From: JAQUTK01 sp963677415
GTDB taxonomy: Bacteria; Bacteroidota; Bacteroidia; Bacteroidales; JAQUTK01
DNA: 64,000 nucleotides
Direction: 5' to 3'
Assembly: GCA_963677415.2 (NCBI GenBank)
Contig: CAXXFJ010000027.1
Span: forward strand, 1 to 64,000
A program made the position numbers and the translations under genes. The notes below the pieces were generated by a model. That model worked only from the letters and a program-made list of their open reading frames with translations, was not told the origin of the DNA and did not search any database. Below, piece by piece: positions 1 to 9,683 of the stretch (position 1 is its first letter; each line of letters opens with the position of its first letter).

Positions 1-2427
1 TAAGGATAGATCCATCCTCCTTTACCAGATCCAGTTCTTTTACCTCTACCAGGCAATCTTTATTATCAGCATCCAAGGCAGTTACTACCAGTTCGACACC
101 CACAGAATTACCCAGTCCCTTCGTATCAATCACGATCGTTTCTTCCATCTCTTCACCCACAAAAGAAATTCCTTTGTTTGGAGGCAGACAAGAAACTATT
201 TCAATAGCATCCCATCCAGCTGCCACCTTGTTTTTCCACGCCGCAATCTCTTTGGCTTTTTCAAAGTTATTGGCCGTAATCTTCGCATTACGCTCTGCCA
301 GCTTATAATAAAACTTATCGTAATAATCATCCAGCTGACGCTTCATCGTATAGTGAGGAGCGATCTGAGATATAGAGTTACGAATGGTCTGAATCCAATC
401 AGGAGAGAACCCATTTGCATTTCTGGCAAAATAGAGCGGAATAATCTTCATTTCAAACATGGAATAGATTGAAGCAGCATCGAGCTGATCCTGATGCGCC
501 TGATTTACATAGGTTCTCTTATCTGTCAAAGCCCAGCCGGCACCTTTCCGATAGCCTTCCAACCACCATCCGTCCAAAACAGAGAAGTTTAACACCCCAT
601 TCATTTCAGCCTTTTCTCCCGATGTACCGGAAGCCTCCAGCGGACGAGTAGGTGTATTCAACCAGATGTCTACACCAGACACCAGTCGGCGAGCCAGTGT
701 CATATCATAATTCTCCAGGAATATGATTTTACCTACGAACTCAGGCATCTTGGATATTTCAATGATATGTTTGATCAGTCCCTGACCTGCGCCATCGGCA
801 GGATGCGCTTTGCCTGCAAAAAGGAATTGAACAGGACGCTCCGGATTATTCACCAGCTTGGCGAGGCGTTCAAGATCTGTAAACAACAGATGAGCCCGTT
901 TGTAGGTTGCAAAACGACGGGCAAAACCAATAGTCAAAGCATCCGGGTTCATACTTTCCAATACTGAAACAACACGAGAGGGATCGCCCTGAGTTTTCAG
1001 CCAGGATTCTTCAAACTTCGCCTTTATATATCCAAAAAGCCGTTTCTTCAATTTCATACGTGTATCCCAGATCACTTCATCAGACACCTTTTCAATGGCT
1101 TCCCAAATCTTTGCATTGGACTGATCCTTGATCCAGTTCTTATCAAAATACTCCTTATAGACTGTTTTCCATTCAGAAGCTGTCCAAGTAGGCATATGTA
1201 CACCATTCGTCACATAACCCACATGCAGTTCCTCGGGAAATAACCCTGCCAGATGCCGCTAAACATTTCGCGTGATACTTTTCCATGCAGCCAACTTACG
1301 CCATTCACCTCCTGAGAGGTATTACAAGCAAAAGTACTCATACAGAAACGTTCGTTCGTACCCGGATGTTCACGTCCCATATCCATAAACTGTTGCCAAC
1401 TAATGCCCAGATCTTGAGGGATGTGGCCCATGTATTTATTAAACATACCTTCATCAAAGTAATCATGTCCGGCAGGTACCGGCGTATGAACGGTATATAA
1501 GGAAGAGGAACGTACAACCTCCAATGCTTCATCAAAAGCTAGTCCTGATGCCACATAGTCCACCAGACGTTGTGCATTGATCAAAGCAGCATGGCCTTCA
1601 TTGCAATGATATACTTGTTTTTGGATACCCAGTTGTTTCAAAAGCTGGATACCACCAATACCCAACAGATATTCCTGTTTCAAGCGGTTTTCCCAATCAC
1701 CACCATACAAGGAAGAGGTGATTGAACGGTCATACTCACTATTCTGGTCAACATCCGTATCCAGTAAATACAAAGAGACACGGCCTACTGCTACTCTCCA
1801 CACATTGGCATATACAGTAAAGTTCTGATAATTTACAGCAAGCACCATCTGATTGCCGTCTGTATCCAGGACCTGCTCTATGGGCAACTTATTGAAATCC
1901 TGTGCTTCATAATTTGCCAACTGTTCGCCATTCATAGATAAAGTCTGCGCAAAATAGCCAAACCTGTATAGAAATCCAACGCCAACCAGGGGCACATTGC
2001 AATCACTTGCTTCTTTCAGATAATCGCCAGCAAGCATCCCTAGACCTCCGGAGAAGATCTTCACAACATCTGTCAGTCCATATTCCATCGAGAAGTAAGC
2101 GATAGAAGGCTTGGTCTTGACGGGTTCTTCATCCATATAGGCTCTGAATCGTTCATATACCTGATCCATTTTAGCAATAAAGGCCTCATCGGCTACCAAT
2201 GTATTAAGTTGTTCCAAAGTCAGACTATCCAAAAATACAACCGGATTGCGTTTTACCTGTCTCCATAAGAGAGGATCAATTTTTCTGAACAGATCTTGGA
2301 CCTCAAAATTCCACACCCACCACAAATTATCGGCAAGTTCCTCTAATTTCTTCAACTCTGCAGGGAGTTTCATCTTTACGGTGACAGCCCTCCATGAAGG
2401 CTGGTTTACTTGATTCACTTTTATCAT
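1..2427 (-). pseudogene. glgP: alpha-glucan (glycogen) phosphorylase, frameshifted as read and cut by the window edge
   Basis: GT35 phosphorylase that releases glucose-1-phosphate from glycogen in the cytoplasm. The first frame (start 2427, stop at 1210-1212) encodes 405 aa with the bacterial alpha-glucan phosphorylase N-terminal half, including AYFSMEYG and YHCNEGHAAL. It then ends in a tail foreign to the family. The neighbouring frame is open without a stop from about 1238 to base 1 and reads PEELHVGYVTNGVHMPTW onward through EASGTSGEKAEMNGV, whose lysine at 611-613 is the expected pyridoxal-phosphate lysine. One missing base at 1234-1238 explains both halves. It lies 22 bp after the glycogen synthase gene, so the two form a glycogen operon. 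Either the gene is truly broken (product without its cofactor site) or the read lost a base. Confidence 0.88.
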
Positions 2428-2449
2428 TTTGTTCTGTTTTATTTTAATA

Positions 2450-4105
2450 CTAATTGAGACGTTTGTTTCTATGAATCAGAGCAATATCGTATGCTTCAAA
2501 ATAGTATTTGATAAAGCGACTCCACAATGCCTGATCGGCAAGTTGTCGTGCAGCAATACGTATAGAAGCAACTTCATCAGCTCCTCTTTGCAAATAATCG
2601 TTGATCAGATTGACAATCTCATCTACCACCTCTCCGTAATTAAAGTCTGAGCGGTGAACGGCCTCGAAGCCATCCGTCAAGCCTTTTTGTGAGGTTATCT
2701 TTTCAGCCCAAAGGCCAAAGCCGGAAAGAGTTGTTGTGATGGTGGGAATACTGAACGCAACACTTTCCAGTGGCGTATATCCCCAAGGTTCATAATAGGA
2801 AGGGAAAACGGTCAGATCCATTCCGATCAGCAAATCGTAGTAACTTTTATTGAATACCTGATCATTTCCATTCAGATAGCAAGGCACATAAACAATCTTT
2901 ACCTTATCAGTAGAGCGGTTAAGCAGGTTGTATCGATGAATGGCACAATAGATTGCGTCATCCTCCGGACGGTTTAACCAGTGAGATAAGAAAGGATCGT
3001 ATAAAGGTGTTTTGGGAGACTCCTTTTCAACCAGACGTTCCATCAGATCGGATCGGACGCCATAGACATCAGAAGGCACTAACACATAGGCAAGTACTTC
3101 TCTGGTTCGTTTATGATTTTGGTTGACGCAGCGCAAAGCATCCAGAAATACATCCAGACCTTTGTTCTTATATTCACAACGTCCGGCAGTGCCGACGATC
3201 AATACATCTTCATCAATAGGACAGCCGCAGAGTTTCTCAGCCGTACTGATCAATGTCTGGCGAGCCTCAGTCCGTTTCTTGTCAAAGTCTTTACCTTGAG
3301 GCACAAAGCCATCCTCAAAGCCATTGGGAGTCACTACATCTACCGCACGCAAGAGTTGTTTGCACTCTTTGGCAGTTATATCACTTACTGTTGTAAAACA
3401 ATCAGACTGAATCGCTGCAGTCTTTTCAACTGAATGTTTGGCCACCATATTTAGTTCACGTGCCATCTGATCTCCCGAATAGCCCGCCAAATAGTCGTAT
3501 AATGGTTTGCCATTGCCTGCAATAGAGCGACCTATTGATGTGGCATGTGTTGTAAAAAGCGTTGCTATCTCTGGCACATTCTTTTTGAGGTACAGAGCTC
3601 CGAGCCCGGTCATCCACTCATTGAAATGGGCAACCACATTCTTCTCTTCTTGCAGTTGAAAGCGGTAAAAGCTTTCCATCACTCTGGCTGAAGCGTATGC
3701 AAACATGCTAGATTCATCATAATCACCGTAGCCATGCAATGAATCTACTTTATAATCTTCCCAGAAATCAGCGTAGATCTCATCCTTTTGTTCAAAGAAA
3801 GGTGCAAAATCAACCAACACAGCAATTGGATTGCCCGGTATGGTCCATCGTCCAACGCGGATCTTCAGATTCTCCTTCTCAACAGCATGTTTCTTCCATG
3901 CTGAAAGTAATGTTTTTGTTTCTTTGAAGAATGGGTTTGGTTTATCTTTCCATATATCTGGACCAACAAAAAGAAGTTTATCTTTATTATATTCCTGAAG
4001 GGTTTTCGCCCGAGTAGATAACACTGCATAAATCCCGCCAACTTTGTTGCATACTTCCCAACTTGTTTCAAATATAAAACCGGGCATAAGCAGCTCTTTA
4101 TCCAT
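2450..4105 (-). CDS. glycogen synthase, eukaryote-like GT3 type
   Basis: 551-aa cytoplasmic glycosyltransferase that extends glycogen from a nucleotide-glucose donor. It resembles the animal and fungal GT3 synthases more than bacterial GlgA (GT5): residues 15-26 read SWEVCNKVGGIY, and residues 435-445 read PSYYEPWGYTP followed by SGFGLW, both hallmarks of GT3. There is no signal peptide and the length is full for the short bacterial GT3 form. It is the first gene of an operon with the phosphorylase gene 22 bp downstream, and a good promoter lies 50-80 bp upstream. The donor sugar nucleotide cannot be read from the sequence; UDP-glucose is the family norm. Family assignment is firm; the symbol glgA is avoided because that name belongs to GT5. 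Confidence 0.9.
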   Translation of the reverse strand: MDKELLMPGFIFETSWEVCNKVGGIYAVLSTRAKTLQEYNKDKLLFVGPDIWKDKPNPFFKETKTLLSAWKKHAVEKENLKIRVGRWTIPGNPIAVLVDFAPFFEQKDEIYADFWEDYKVDSLHGYGDYDESSMFAYASARVMESFYRFQLQEEKNVVAHFNEWMTGLGALYLKKNVPEIATLFTTHATSIGRSIAGNGKPLYDYLAGYSGDQMARELNMVAKHSVEKTAAIQSDCFTTVSDITAKECKQLLRAVDVVTPNGFEDGFVPQGKDFDKKRTEARQTLISTAEKLCGCPIDEDVLIVGTAGRCEYKNKGLDVFLDALRCVNQNHKRTREVLAYVLVPSDVYGVRSDLMERLVEKESPKTPLYDPFLSHWLNRPEDDAIYCAIHRYNLLNRSTDKVKIVYVPCYLNGNDQVFNKSYYDLLIGMDLTVFPSYYEPWGYTPLESVAFSIPTITTTLSGFGLWAEKITSQKGLTDGFEAVHRSDFNYGEVVDEIVNLINDYLQRGADEVASIRIAARQLADQALWSRFIKYYFEAYDIALIHRNKRLN

Positions 4106-4156
4106 CTTATTAAGCTATAGGTTAGTAAGCATTTTTTTATCTCAAATTCTAAGGGT

Positions 4157-4188
4157 CAAAAGTACACATTATCGTGCATATAATCAAA
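4157..4188 (-). promoter_or_regulatory. promoter of the glycogen operon
   Basis: On the minus strand a -33 box TTTG (4185-4188) is followed after 20 bases by a -7 box TACTTTTG (4157-4164), matching the Bacteroidetes primary sigma consensus in sequence and spacing. The start codon of the synthase is at 4105, giving a leader of about 45 bases. Confidence 0.7.
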
Positions 4189-4239
4189 TATGAAAGCAAA
4201 AAAATCAATAAAAGAGTAGGTAGTCTGAGAAATAGGATT

Positions 4240-4247
4240 TACTTTTG
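4240..4247 (+). promoter_or_regulatory. -7 box for the 4282-5938 gene group
   Basis: TACTTTTG matches TAnnTTTG and lies 35 bp before the start codon at 4282. No clear TTTG is found 19-21 bases upstream, so only the -7 part is supported. Confidence 0.45.
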
Positions 4248-4281
4248 CCTTTCCTATTGAAACTCAATACAAACAATTAAG

Positions 4282-4569
4282 ATGGCAAATAAAAGAGATT
4301 TAAAGAAGCTGATTACTTCTGTTACTGATGAATTGTTTCTCGAAACAATCGTTCTTTCCGATCTTACAAACCAAATGACAAGTGAAAAGACAGAAGAGCT
4401 ATTGATTCGCATATCCAGTATGAAAGACGATTTTCTTGCACGAGTGCATGGATGCGGAGGCAAAGATACTAAAGTCGTTAAAACATATTTCAACAAACTA
4501 AAGGAAGATCTCGAAAAAGAAGTAAATGGCATCATTGAGGTCTTTGAGTCTTTGCACAAAAAAGCATAA
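4282..4569 (+). CDS. unknown helical protein, 95 aa
   Basis: I do not recognise this family. The product is soluble, charged and predicted by eye to be mostly helical, with a small HGCGGKDTK motif in the middle and no signal peptide or membrane segment. Its stop codon directly abuts the start codon of the acyltransferase gene, and a -7 box lies 35 bp upstream, so it is very likely a real gene and translated with its neighbour. Base composition resembles the surrounding genes. No function can be inferred beyond possible linkage with lipid acylation. Confidence 0.7.
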   Translation: MANKRDLKKLITSVTDELFLETIVLSDLTNQMTSEKTEELLIRISSMKDDFLARVHGCGGKDTKVVKTYFNKLKEDLEKEVNGIIEVFESLHKKA

Positions 4570-5142
4570 ATGAAAATCCTTTGTCGTCTAATCCTGAGAC
4601 TTGCGGGATGGTCTTGGTCTGTTACTGTCCCTGACTACCCTAAATGCATACTTTGTATTGCACCACATACCAGCAACTGGGATTTTATCCTCGGTAAGTT
4701 GTTTTATGGTGCTGTAGGCAGAAATGCCAACTTCTTAATAAAGAAGGACTGGTTCTTCTTTCCTCTCAATTATCTTATGAAAGCTATGGGTGGTATTCCT
4801 GTAGACCGTAAGAAAAACACATCATTGGTTGAACAGTTGGTGGTCTCCAGCAAAAACAATGAAAAGTTTAATCTGGCCATTACTCCTGAAGGTACAAGAA
4901 AGAGAAACGCGCACTGGAAAAAAGGGTTTTACTTTATTGCCCTGCAAGCCAACATACCCATCGTGCTTGTCTGCATCGACTACAAGCACAAACTTATAAC
5001 AATGGAAAAAAGCATGATACCCACCGGTGATGAAAAGAAAGAGACCAATGAGATCAAACGCTATTTTATGGAAAATGCTGTAGCGAAACACCCGGAGCGA
5101 TTTGCTACCGGACTGGAGAAAGAGTCCAAACCAGGTAAATAG
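4570..5142 (+). CDS. PlsC-like 1-acyl-glycerol-3-phosphate acyltransferase family protein
   Basis: 190-aa member of the glycerolipid acyltransferase superfamily, which moves acyl chains onto lysophospholipids or related acceptors at the inner membrane. The catalytic HxxxxD motif is H33-TSNW-D38, and PEGTR at 106-110 is the acceptor-binding motif. At 190 aa it is short and lacks the N-terminal helices of full PlsC, which is typical for a Bacteroidetes subgroup whose acceptor is unknown; ornithine- or glycine-lipid synthesis is possible but not shown. The start codon is immediately after the stop of the upstream gene and the nitrilase gene follows after 1 bp, so the three are one operon. Confidence 0.85.
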   Translation: MKILCRLILRLAGWSWSVTVPDYPKCILCIAPHTSNWDFILGKLFYGAVGRNANFLIKKDWFFFPLNYLMKAMGGIPVDRKKNTSLVEQLVVSSKNNEKFNLAITPEGTRKRNAHWKKGFYFIALQANIPIVLVCIDYKHKLITMEKSMIPTGDEKKETNEIKRYFMENAVAKHPERFATGLEKESKPGK

Positions 5143-5143
5143 C

Positions 5144-5938
5144 ATGAAAGAGCAAGCTGACAGTTCCCTGCGCGTAACGCTGATCCAAACGGACATCGCC
5201 TGGGAAGATAAAGAACGCAACTTGCATTCCATCACCTCAAAAATACGATCTTTAAAGGGGACTACCGATTTGGTATTGCTTCCGGAGATGTGTACCACAG
5301 GGTTTAGTATGAATAGCAGACAGCTTGCCGAGCCTCCAGGTGGTAAGAGTCTGACGACATTACAAGAATTGGCAATTGACATCTGCCTCGCCATTGCCGG
5401 CAGTCTGATTGTTGAAGAGGAGGGTAACTATTTCAACCGTGGCTTCTTCTTCTTACCCGATGGTAACTCCTATTATTATGACAAGAGGCATCTCTTTCGA
5501 ATGGGACTGGAGGACCGCCACTTTTCTGCCGGTAACGAGCGACTGATTGTACGCTACAAAAACTGGAACATCTGCCTGATGATTTGCTATGACCTGCGCT
5601 TCCCGGTGTGGTGTCGCAATCAAAAAAGCGAGTACGACCTTTTACTCTTTGTTGCTTCCTGGCCGGAAAGCCGTATCCTGGTATGGGAAAACCTACTGGT
5701 AGCACGCGCTCTGGAAAACCTCTCCTATGTGGCAGGCGTCAACAGAGTAGGAAGGGATGGAAATAACCTGAACTATAGCGGCAAGTCTGCAATCATTGAC
5801 CCAAAAGGCAAAACACGGCTCGCTTTCACGGACGACTCCGAACAGATCGCAACCTGCTCACTTTCTCTGGACGAACTGCAACAATTCCGTAAGAAATTTC
5901 CTGCCGGAGACGATGCGGACTCGTTTGTTATTCTCTGA
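5144..5938 (+). CDS. carbon-nitrogen hydrolase, omega-amidase (Nit2/YafV) type
   Basis: 264-aa nitrilase-superfamily amidase. The catalytic triad is visible: E48 in LLPEM, K114 in YYDKRHLF and C148 in MICYDLRFP. The MICYDLRFP context and the length fit omega-amidases, which hydrolyse alpha-ketoglutaramate and related amides, rather than true nitrilases. I chose the ATG at 5144 over an upstream TTG at 5102, because the latter would overlap the acyltransferase by 41 bp and adds 14 residues absent from the family. One base separates it from the upstream stop. The product is cytoplasmic. Confidence 0.88.
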   Translation: MKEQADSSLRVTLIQTDIAWEDKERNLHSITSKIRSLKGTTDLVLLPEMCTTGFSMNSRQLAEPPGGKSLTTLQELAIDICLAIAGSLIVEEEGNYFNRGFFFLPDGNSYYYDKRHLFRMGLEDRHFSAGNERLIVRYKNWNICLMICYDLRFPVWCRNQKSEYDLLLFVASWPESRILVWENLLVARALENLSYVAGVNRVGRDGNNLNYSGKSAIIDPKGKTRLAFTDDSEQIATCSLSLDELQQFRKKFPAGDDADSFVIL

Positions 5939-6203
5939 CACTTTCTCCTCCGCGGGACAACTTCCGTTCCTACCTTCTCTCCAACCTTATATTTTCTGAT
6001 TATTCATTGATTTCCTGCAATTTAAGTTGCTTAGACCGTATAATTAGTTATCTTTACACTGAAGGGTAGTGAAGCTGTCAATTGACAACTTTTAAGCTGC
6101 CAACTGGCAACTTTTAAGCTGTCAACTGGCAACCCACAAGCTGTCAACTGGCAACTTCGTTAGCTCTTTTGAAAGAACAGATTAATCACTTATACATAAT
6201 TCT
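5939..6203. other. intergenic region with 22-bp tandem repeats
   Basis: No gene seen between the nitrilase and HU-like genes. The stretch holds four exact-length 22-bp units at 6072-6159 (listed separately). No clear TTTG/TAnnTTTG pair was found before the HU-like gene. Confidence 0.6.
6072..6159. repeat. four tandem copies of a 22-bp unit
   Basis: Units at 6072-6093, 6094-6115, 6116-6137 and 6138-6159 all start with AAGCTG and share the core TCAACTGGCAAC with a few changes. The first unit contains the perfect palindrome GTCAATTGAC. The units follow each other with no spacer, so the array is not a CRISPR. It lies 44 bp before the HU-like gene. Confidence 0.9.
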
Positions 6204-6821
6204 ATGGCAGCTACGTATGATTTTATAGAGAATCCGAACCCGAAAGGAGATGGAGAGAAACAACCGCTCCACCCACGCATCGTATCCAAAGGGACGATCA
6301 GTTCCCGCGACCTATTGGAAGCAATCGCGTCCGGTTCGACATTTACAGTGGGTGACATAGAGGGTGCTCTAACTGAACTCGAAAATAAGATATCAACCTA
6401 TCTGAAAGAGGGATATCATGTCGAATTGGGGAAGTTCGGATTCTTTTCCGCCAAACTGAAATCGCGGCCAGTGATGGATAAGAATGAGATCCGGGCCTCA
6501 TCGATACAGTTTGATAATGTAAACTTCCGCGCCTCTTCCTGGTTTAAGAAGCAGATACAGGGCGATCTTGAGCGTGTCGGCAACGGATTCAGGTCGTCAG
6601 CTACATTAAGTGAAGCACAACGTCGAACTCTGCTGGAGAAGTATCTCGACACAAACGCTTTCATCACACGCACGGATTACAGTAACCTAACGGGGTTGCT
6701 AAGATTCCGAGCGATAAATGAATTAAAGGAACTTGTCAATCTAGGCGTGTTAATCACAAAGGGTCATAAGAGCTCCATGATCTTCCTGCGTGCGCCACAA
6801 AATGAGGCTGCTGTGAAGTAG
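6204..6821 (+). CDS. HU-like DNA-binding protein with C-terminal helical extension
   Basis: 205-aa protein with an HU/IHF-type fold in roughly residues 25-130: an N-terminal helical part (ISSRDLLEAIASG), the beta-saddle entry VELGKFGFFSAKLKSRP, and the arm region. It belongs to the long Bacteroidales HU-like family, which has an extra C-terminal winged-helix-like segment, here from about residue 135 (LSEAQRRTLLEKYL). It is expected to bind and bend DNA in the nucleoid; a specific role is not known. The gene stands alone, downstream of the 22-bp repeat array, which could be a binding region, though this is only a guess. Confidence 0.82.
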   Translation: MAATYDFIENPNPKGDGEKQPLHPRIVSKGTISSRDLLEAIASGSTFTVGDIEGALTELENKISTYLKEGYHVELGKFGFFSAKLKSRPVMDKNEIRASSIQFDNVNFRASSWFKKQIQGDLERVGNGFRSSATLSEAQRRTLLEKYLDTNAFITRTDYSNLTGLLRFRAINELKELVNLGVLITKGHKSSMIFLRAPQNEAAVK

Positions 6822-6957
6822 ACTGTTTCTCGTTTATGACTCGTCTTCCTTTGAAATCAGGCAGGATAATTGGACTATCTGGGTAGCTTTGAGGCTTGTT
6901 GGCTCATTAACATACTAATATGGCACATTTTCAAACTGTATGCATGCACCTATTCAT

Positions 6958-6965
6958 TACTTTTG
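6958..6965 (+). promoter_or_regulatory. -7 box for the GH76 gene
   Basis: TACTTTTG matches the TAnnTTTG consensus and lies 63 bp upstream of the start at 7029. No convincing -33 TTTG is present at the usual distance. Confidence 0.45.
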
Positions 6966-7028
6966 TAAAGAGAAAGAAGCGACTTATTATTAGCGAACTA
7001 TTATAAAAACTCTCCATACTTCAATCCT

Positions 7029-9683
7029 ATGAAAAGAATAGCACTCATTATTTGTTCGATCCTGTTGATAGCACCAATTCCGAGCAACTTACTTGCACAA
7101 GTTACCAGCATCACCTCAGGAAGTATCTATAAAATCAGTTCAAAAGCATCGGGCAAAGTATTGGATGTAGCCAACTCTGCTCTGTCGGGGAGTGCAAATG
7201 TGGATATCTGGACCGACACGCAAAGTGATGCTCAACGGTGGATCGTCACTTCTGTAGGCAATGACCGATACACTTTTACCAATGTGGCAAGTGGATATCT
7301 CCTTAACACGGTATCCTCACCGACCAACTCGGTAAATGTCAACCAAATAAAAACCGCTGTTGACAATACGATTCAATGGAAGATAGCACCTCGAGAGGAT
7401 GGGGCATTTACAATTCAGATCGCCTCTAATCCCAATTATGTCCTTAACGTGGACAACGCGGCTACTGATGACGGCACAAACGTATCCATCTATCAGTCGA
7501 ACGGAAGTGATGCGCAGGGATGGAATCTTTATCTGGAATCGCCACAAGAGGCAGCTCCATCTGCAGCTGCCGCAGACAAGATCTTTGCTGCCTGGAAGTT
7601 GAAATACTACGACACTAACCGCGAAGGTAATGAAGTGATTGCTAATGAGGGTTTTTGGGGTGTTGCCGAAATGATGGAGATCGTGGATGATGCCTTTGAA
7701 GTGACCGGCGATGCCAAATATGCTACCTTGTTTAACTCCATGTATCTGGCATTTCTGGGTAAAGAGAGTACAGACTGGATGTGGAATGAGTACAATGATG
7801 ACATCACCTGGATGGTTCTTGCCTGTACCAGAGCTTCACTGCTTACCGGCAACACGGTGTATCAGAAAAAAGCAAAAGATCAGTTTGATAAAATGTATGC
7901 CCGAGCCAATCACGATGGCAACTGGCTGAATTGGAAAGAAACTGGTGGAGTAATTGCAGCTACCAACGGATGTATCAACGGTCCGGCTATGGTGGCTTGT
8001 TGTTATCTGGCTCAGGCTACGGGCGATAGTTCGTATTACGATAAAGCGATTAAGCTCTACAAATGGTCAAAAGGGACTCTGTTTGAACCTGAAAGCGGCA
8101 AAGTGAATGACAGCTACGATGTTGCTGGAGCGAATGTGAGCAACAATTGGAGCTCCACCTATAATCAAGGCACGTATCTCGGAGCTGCCGTGATGCTGTA
8201 CAACTACACCAAAGATCCTTCTTACTTGCTGGATGCACAGCGAATTGCTACGTACACAAAGGTAAATATGTTCGGTTCGACCACAATCAATGGGGAAAAC
8301 GGTCGTGACCTTGATGGTTTTAAGGGTATTCTTATGCGCTATGCCCGCCGGTATGTAGTGGATTGCAACAAAGCGGATTATATCCCATGGCTACAACTCA
8401 ATGCCAAGGTGGCATATAACAACCGCAACTCGGAAGATATTATTTATACAAAATGGGGCACCAAGACAATAGAAATGGCAACTCTCCCAATAGATGTCGC
8501 ACTTTCCAACGTTCCCGCATTTGCTGCTTCCACAGCTGTTTCACTGATGGTAAACTGTCCCCTTTCTCTGAACACCACCAGAAGTGCCTTTGATACCATC
8601 GAAGCGGAAAGCTTTAATTATTTCAAAGGAATAGTTACTGAAGGTTGTACGGAAGGAACTCTCAACCTGGCGAGTATCCGGGATGGAGATTACTCCGCCT
8701 ATTATAATGTTGACTTTGGACTTTTGGGAGCAGACTCTGTGAAGGTGAGACTATCGGGTGTGAATGAGGGAAACACGATTGAAATTCGTTTGGGGGATGT
8801 CACCGGTACTCTGATCGGTACGGTTCCGGTCACGAAGACGGGTAGTTGGAACAGCTATACCACAGTCACTGTTCCGGTCACAAAGCTCAAAGGCTTGCAA
8901 AACATCTTTCTGGTGTACAAAGGAACTTTAACCGTCTGCGAAATCAACTACTTCCAATTTGTGGAAGCAACGGAAGCTACTGAAAGTAATGGTCTGCTAG
9001 GCGAATACTTTTTTGGCGTGAACTTGAAAAGAGTGGTTTTAGAAAGAATTGACAGCAACATCGATTTCAACTGGTATGAGTTTGCTCCGGCAGCTGAAGT
9101 GGCTACCAATTATTTCTCTGCTCGCTGGACCGGCAAGGTACAACCTCTTTATACAGGCACCTATACCTTTCACATCACTTCCGATAATGGACGGAGAGTC
9201 TATGTAAACAATCAATTGATCATAGACAAATGGATAACCGATCAGGACATAACCTACTCCGGATCAATCGACTTAATTGCCGGAGAAAAATATGATATCG
9301 TAGTGGAATATTATGAATCAAGTGGTGATGCAAATATCAAACTTGAATGGGAATCTGCCAATCAGACACGGGAGGTTATTCCAAACTCACAGCTATTTTT
9401 GCCTACTAATATCCTAACAAGTGAAGTCATAAACGAGGTACAAGCCACGGATAATATTATTCTATCTACCAATCCGGACAAAACACAGATAAACCTTTAT
9501 TGCGGATCTCTGAACATGACACAAATATCTATTTGTGATATCAAAGGTGGATTGATCCTTCAAAGCAACAAGACCTTTTCGGGTGCATGTACTTTGGACA
9601 TCTCCAACTTATCACATGGGGTATATATTGTCTCTGTCTTACTCAATAATGGAGAGAGAAAGAGCCTCAAGTTCATCAAATAA
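7029..9683 (+). CDS. secreted multidomain GH76 alpha-mannanase with lectin, CBM6, PA14 and sorting-tail domains
   Basis: 884-aa exported enzyme. Order of parts: signal peptide 1-23 (cut before Q24); ricin-type beta-trefoil lectin about 28-170; GH76 catalytic domain about 180-480 with the paired catalytic aspartates D257-D258 in YNDDITW; a CBM6-like beta-sandwich about 522-645; a PA14 domain about 655-792; and a C-terminal domain 805-884 ending in GVYIVSVLLNNGERKSLKFIK-like type A sorting sequence. GH76 enzymes cut alpha-1,6-mannan backbones of yeast or bacterial mannans. No SusC/SusD pair or other mannan enzyme is next to it, so it is an orphan enzyme. The tail suggests secretion by a type IX system; no such system genes are in this window. 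Domain calls are strong; the exact mannan substrate is inferred. Confidence 0.87.
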   Translation: MKRIALIICSILLIAPIPSNLLAQVTSITSGSIYKISSKASGKVLDVANSALSGSANVDIWTDTQSDAQRWIVTSVGNDRYTFTNVASGYLLNTVSSPTNSVNVNQIKTAVDNTIQWKIAPREDGAFTIQIASNPNYVLNVDNAATDDGTNVSIYQSNGSDAQGWNLYLESPQEAAPSAAAADKIFAAWKLKYYDTNREGNEVIANEGFWGVAEMMEIVDDAFEVTGDAKYATLFNSMYLAFLGKESTDWMWNEYNDDITWMVLACTRASLLTGNTVYQKKAKDQFDKMYARANHDGNWLNWKETGGVIAATNGCINGPAMVACCYLAQATGDSSYYDKAIKLYKWSKGTLFEPESGKVNDSYDVAGANVSNNWSSTYNQGTYLGAAVMLYNYTKDPSYLLDAQRIATYTKVNMFGSTTINGENGRDLDGFKGILMRYARRYVVDCNKADYIPWLQLNAKVAYNNRNSEDIIYTKWGTKTIEMATLPIDVALSNVPAFAASTAVSLMVNCPLSLNTTRSAFDTIEAESFNYFKGIVTEGCTEGTLNLASIRDGDYSAYYNVDFGLLGADSVKVRLSGVNEGNTIEIRLGDVTGTLIGTVPVTKTGSWNSYTTVTVPVTKLKGLQNIFLVYKGTLTVCEINYFQFVEATEATESNGLLGEYFFGVNLKRVVLERIDSNIDFNWYEFAPAAEVATNYFSARWTGKVQPLYTGTYTFHITSDNGRRVYVNNQLIIDKWITDQDITYSGSIDLIAGEKYDIVVEYYESSGDANIKLEWESANQTREVIPNSQLFLPTNILTSEVINEVQATDNIILSTNPDKTQINLYCGSLNMTQISICDIKGGLILQSNKTFSGACTLDISNLSHGVYIVSVLLNNGERKSLKFIK

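Noticed and set aside
4822..5394. 190-codon minus-strand frame across the acyltransferase and nitrilase genes
   Set aside because: Both genes on the plus strand have full catalytic motifs; the antisense product looks like no family.
6072..6159. Short repeats resembling a CRISPR array
   Set aside because: The 22-bp units touch each other without unique spacers and no cas genes are in the window.
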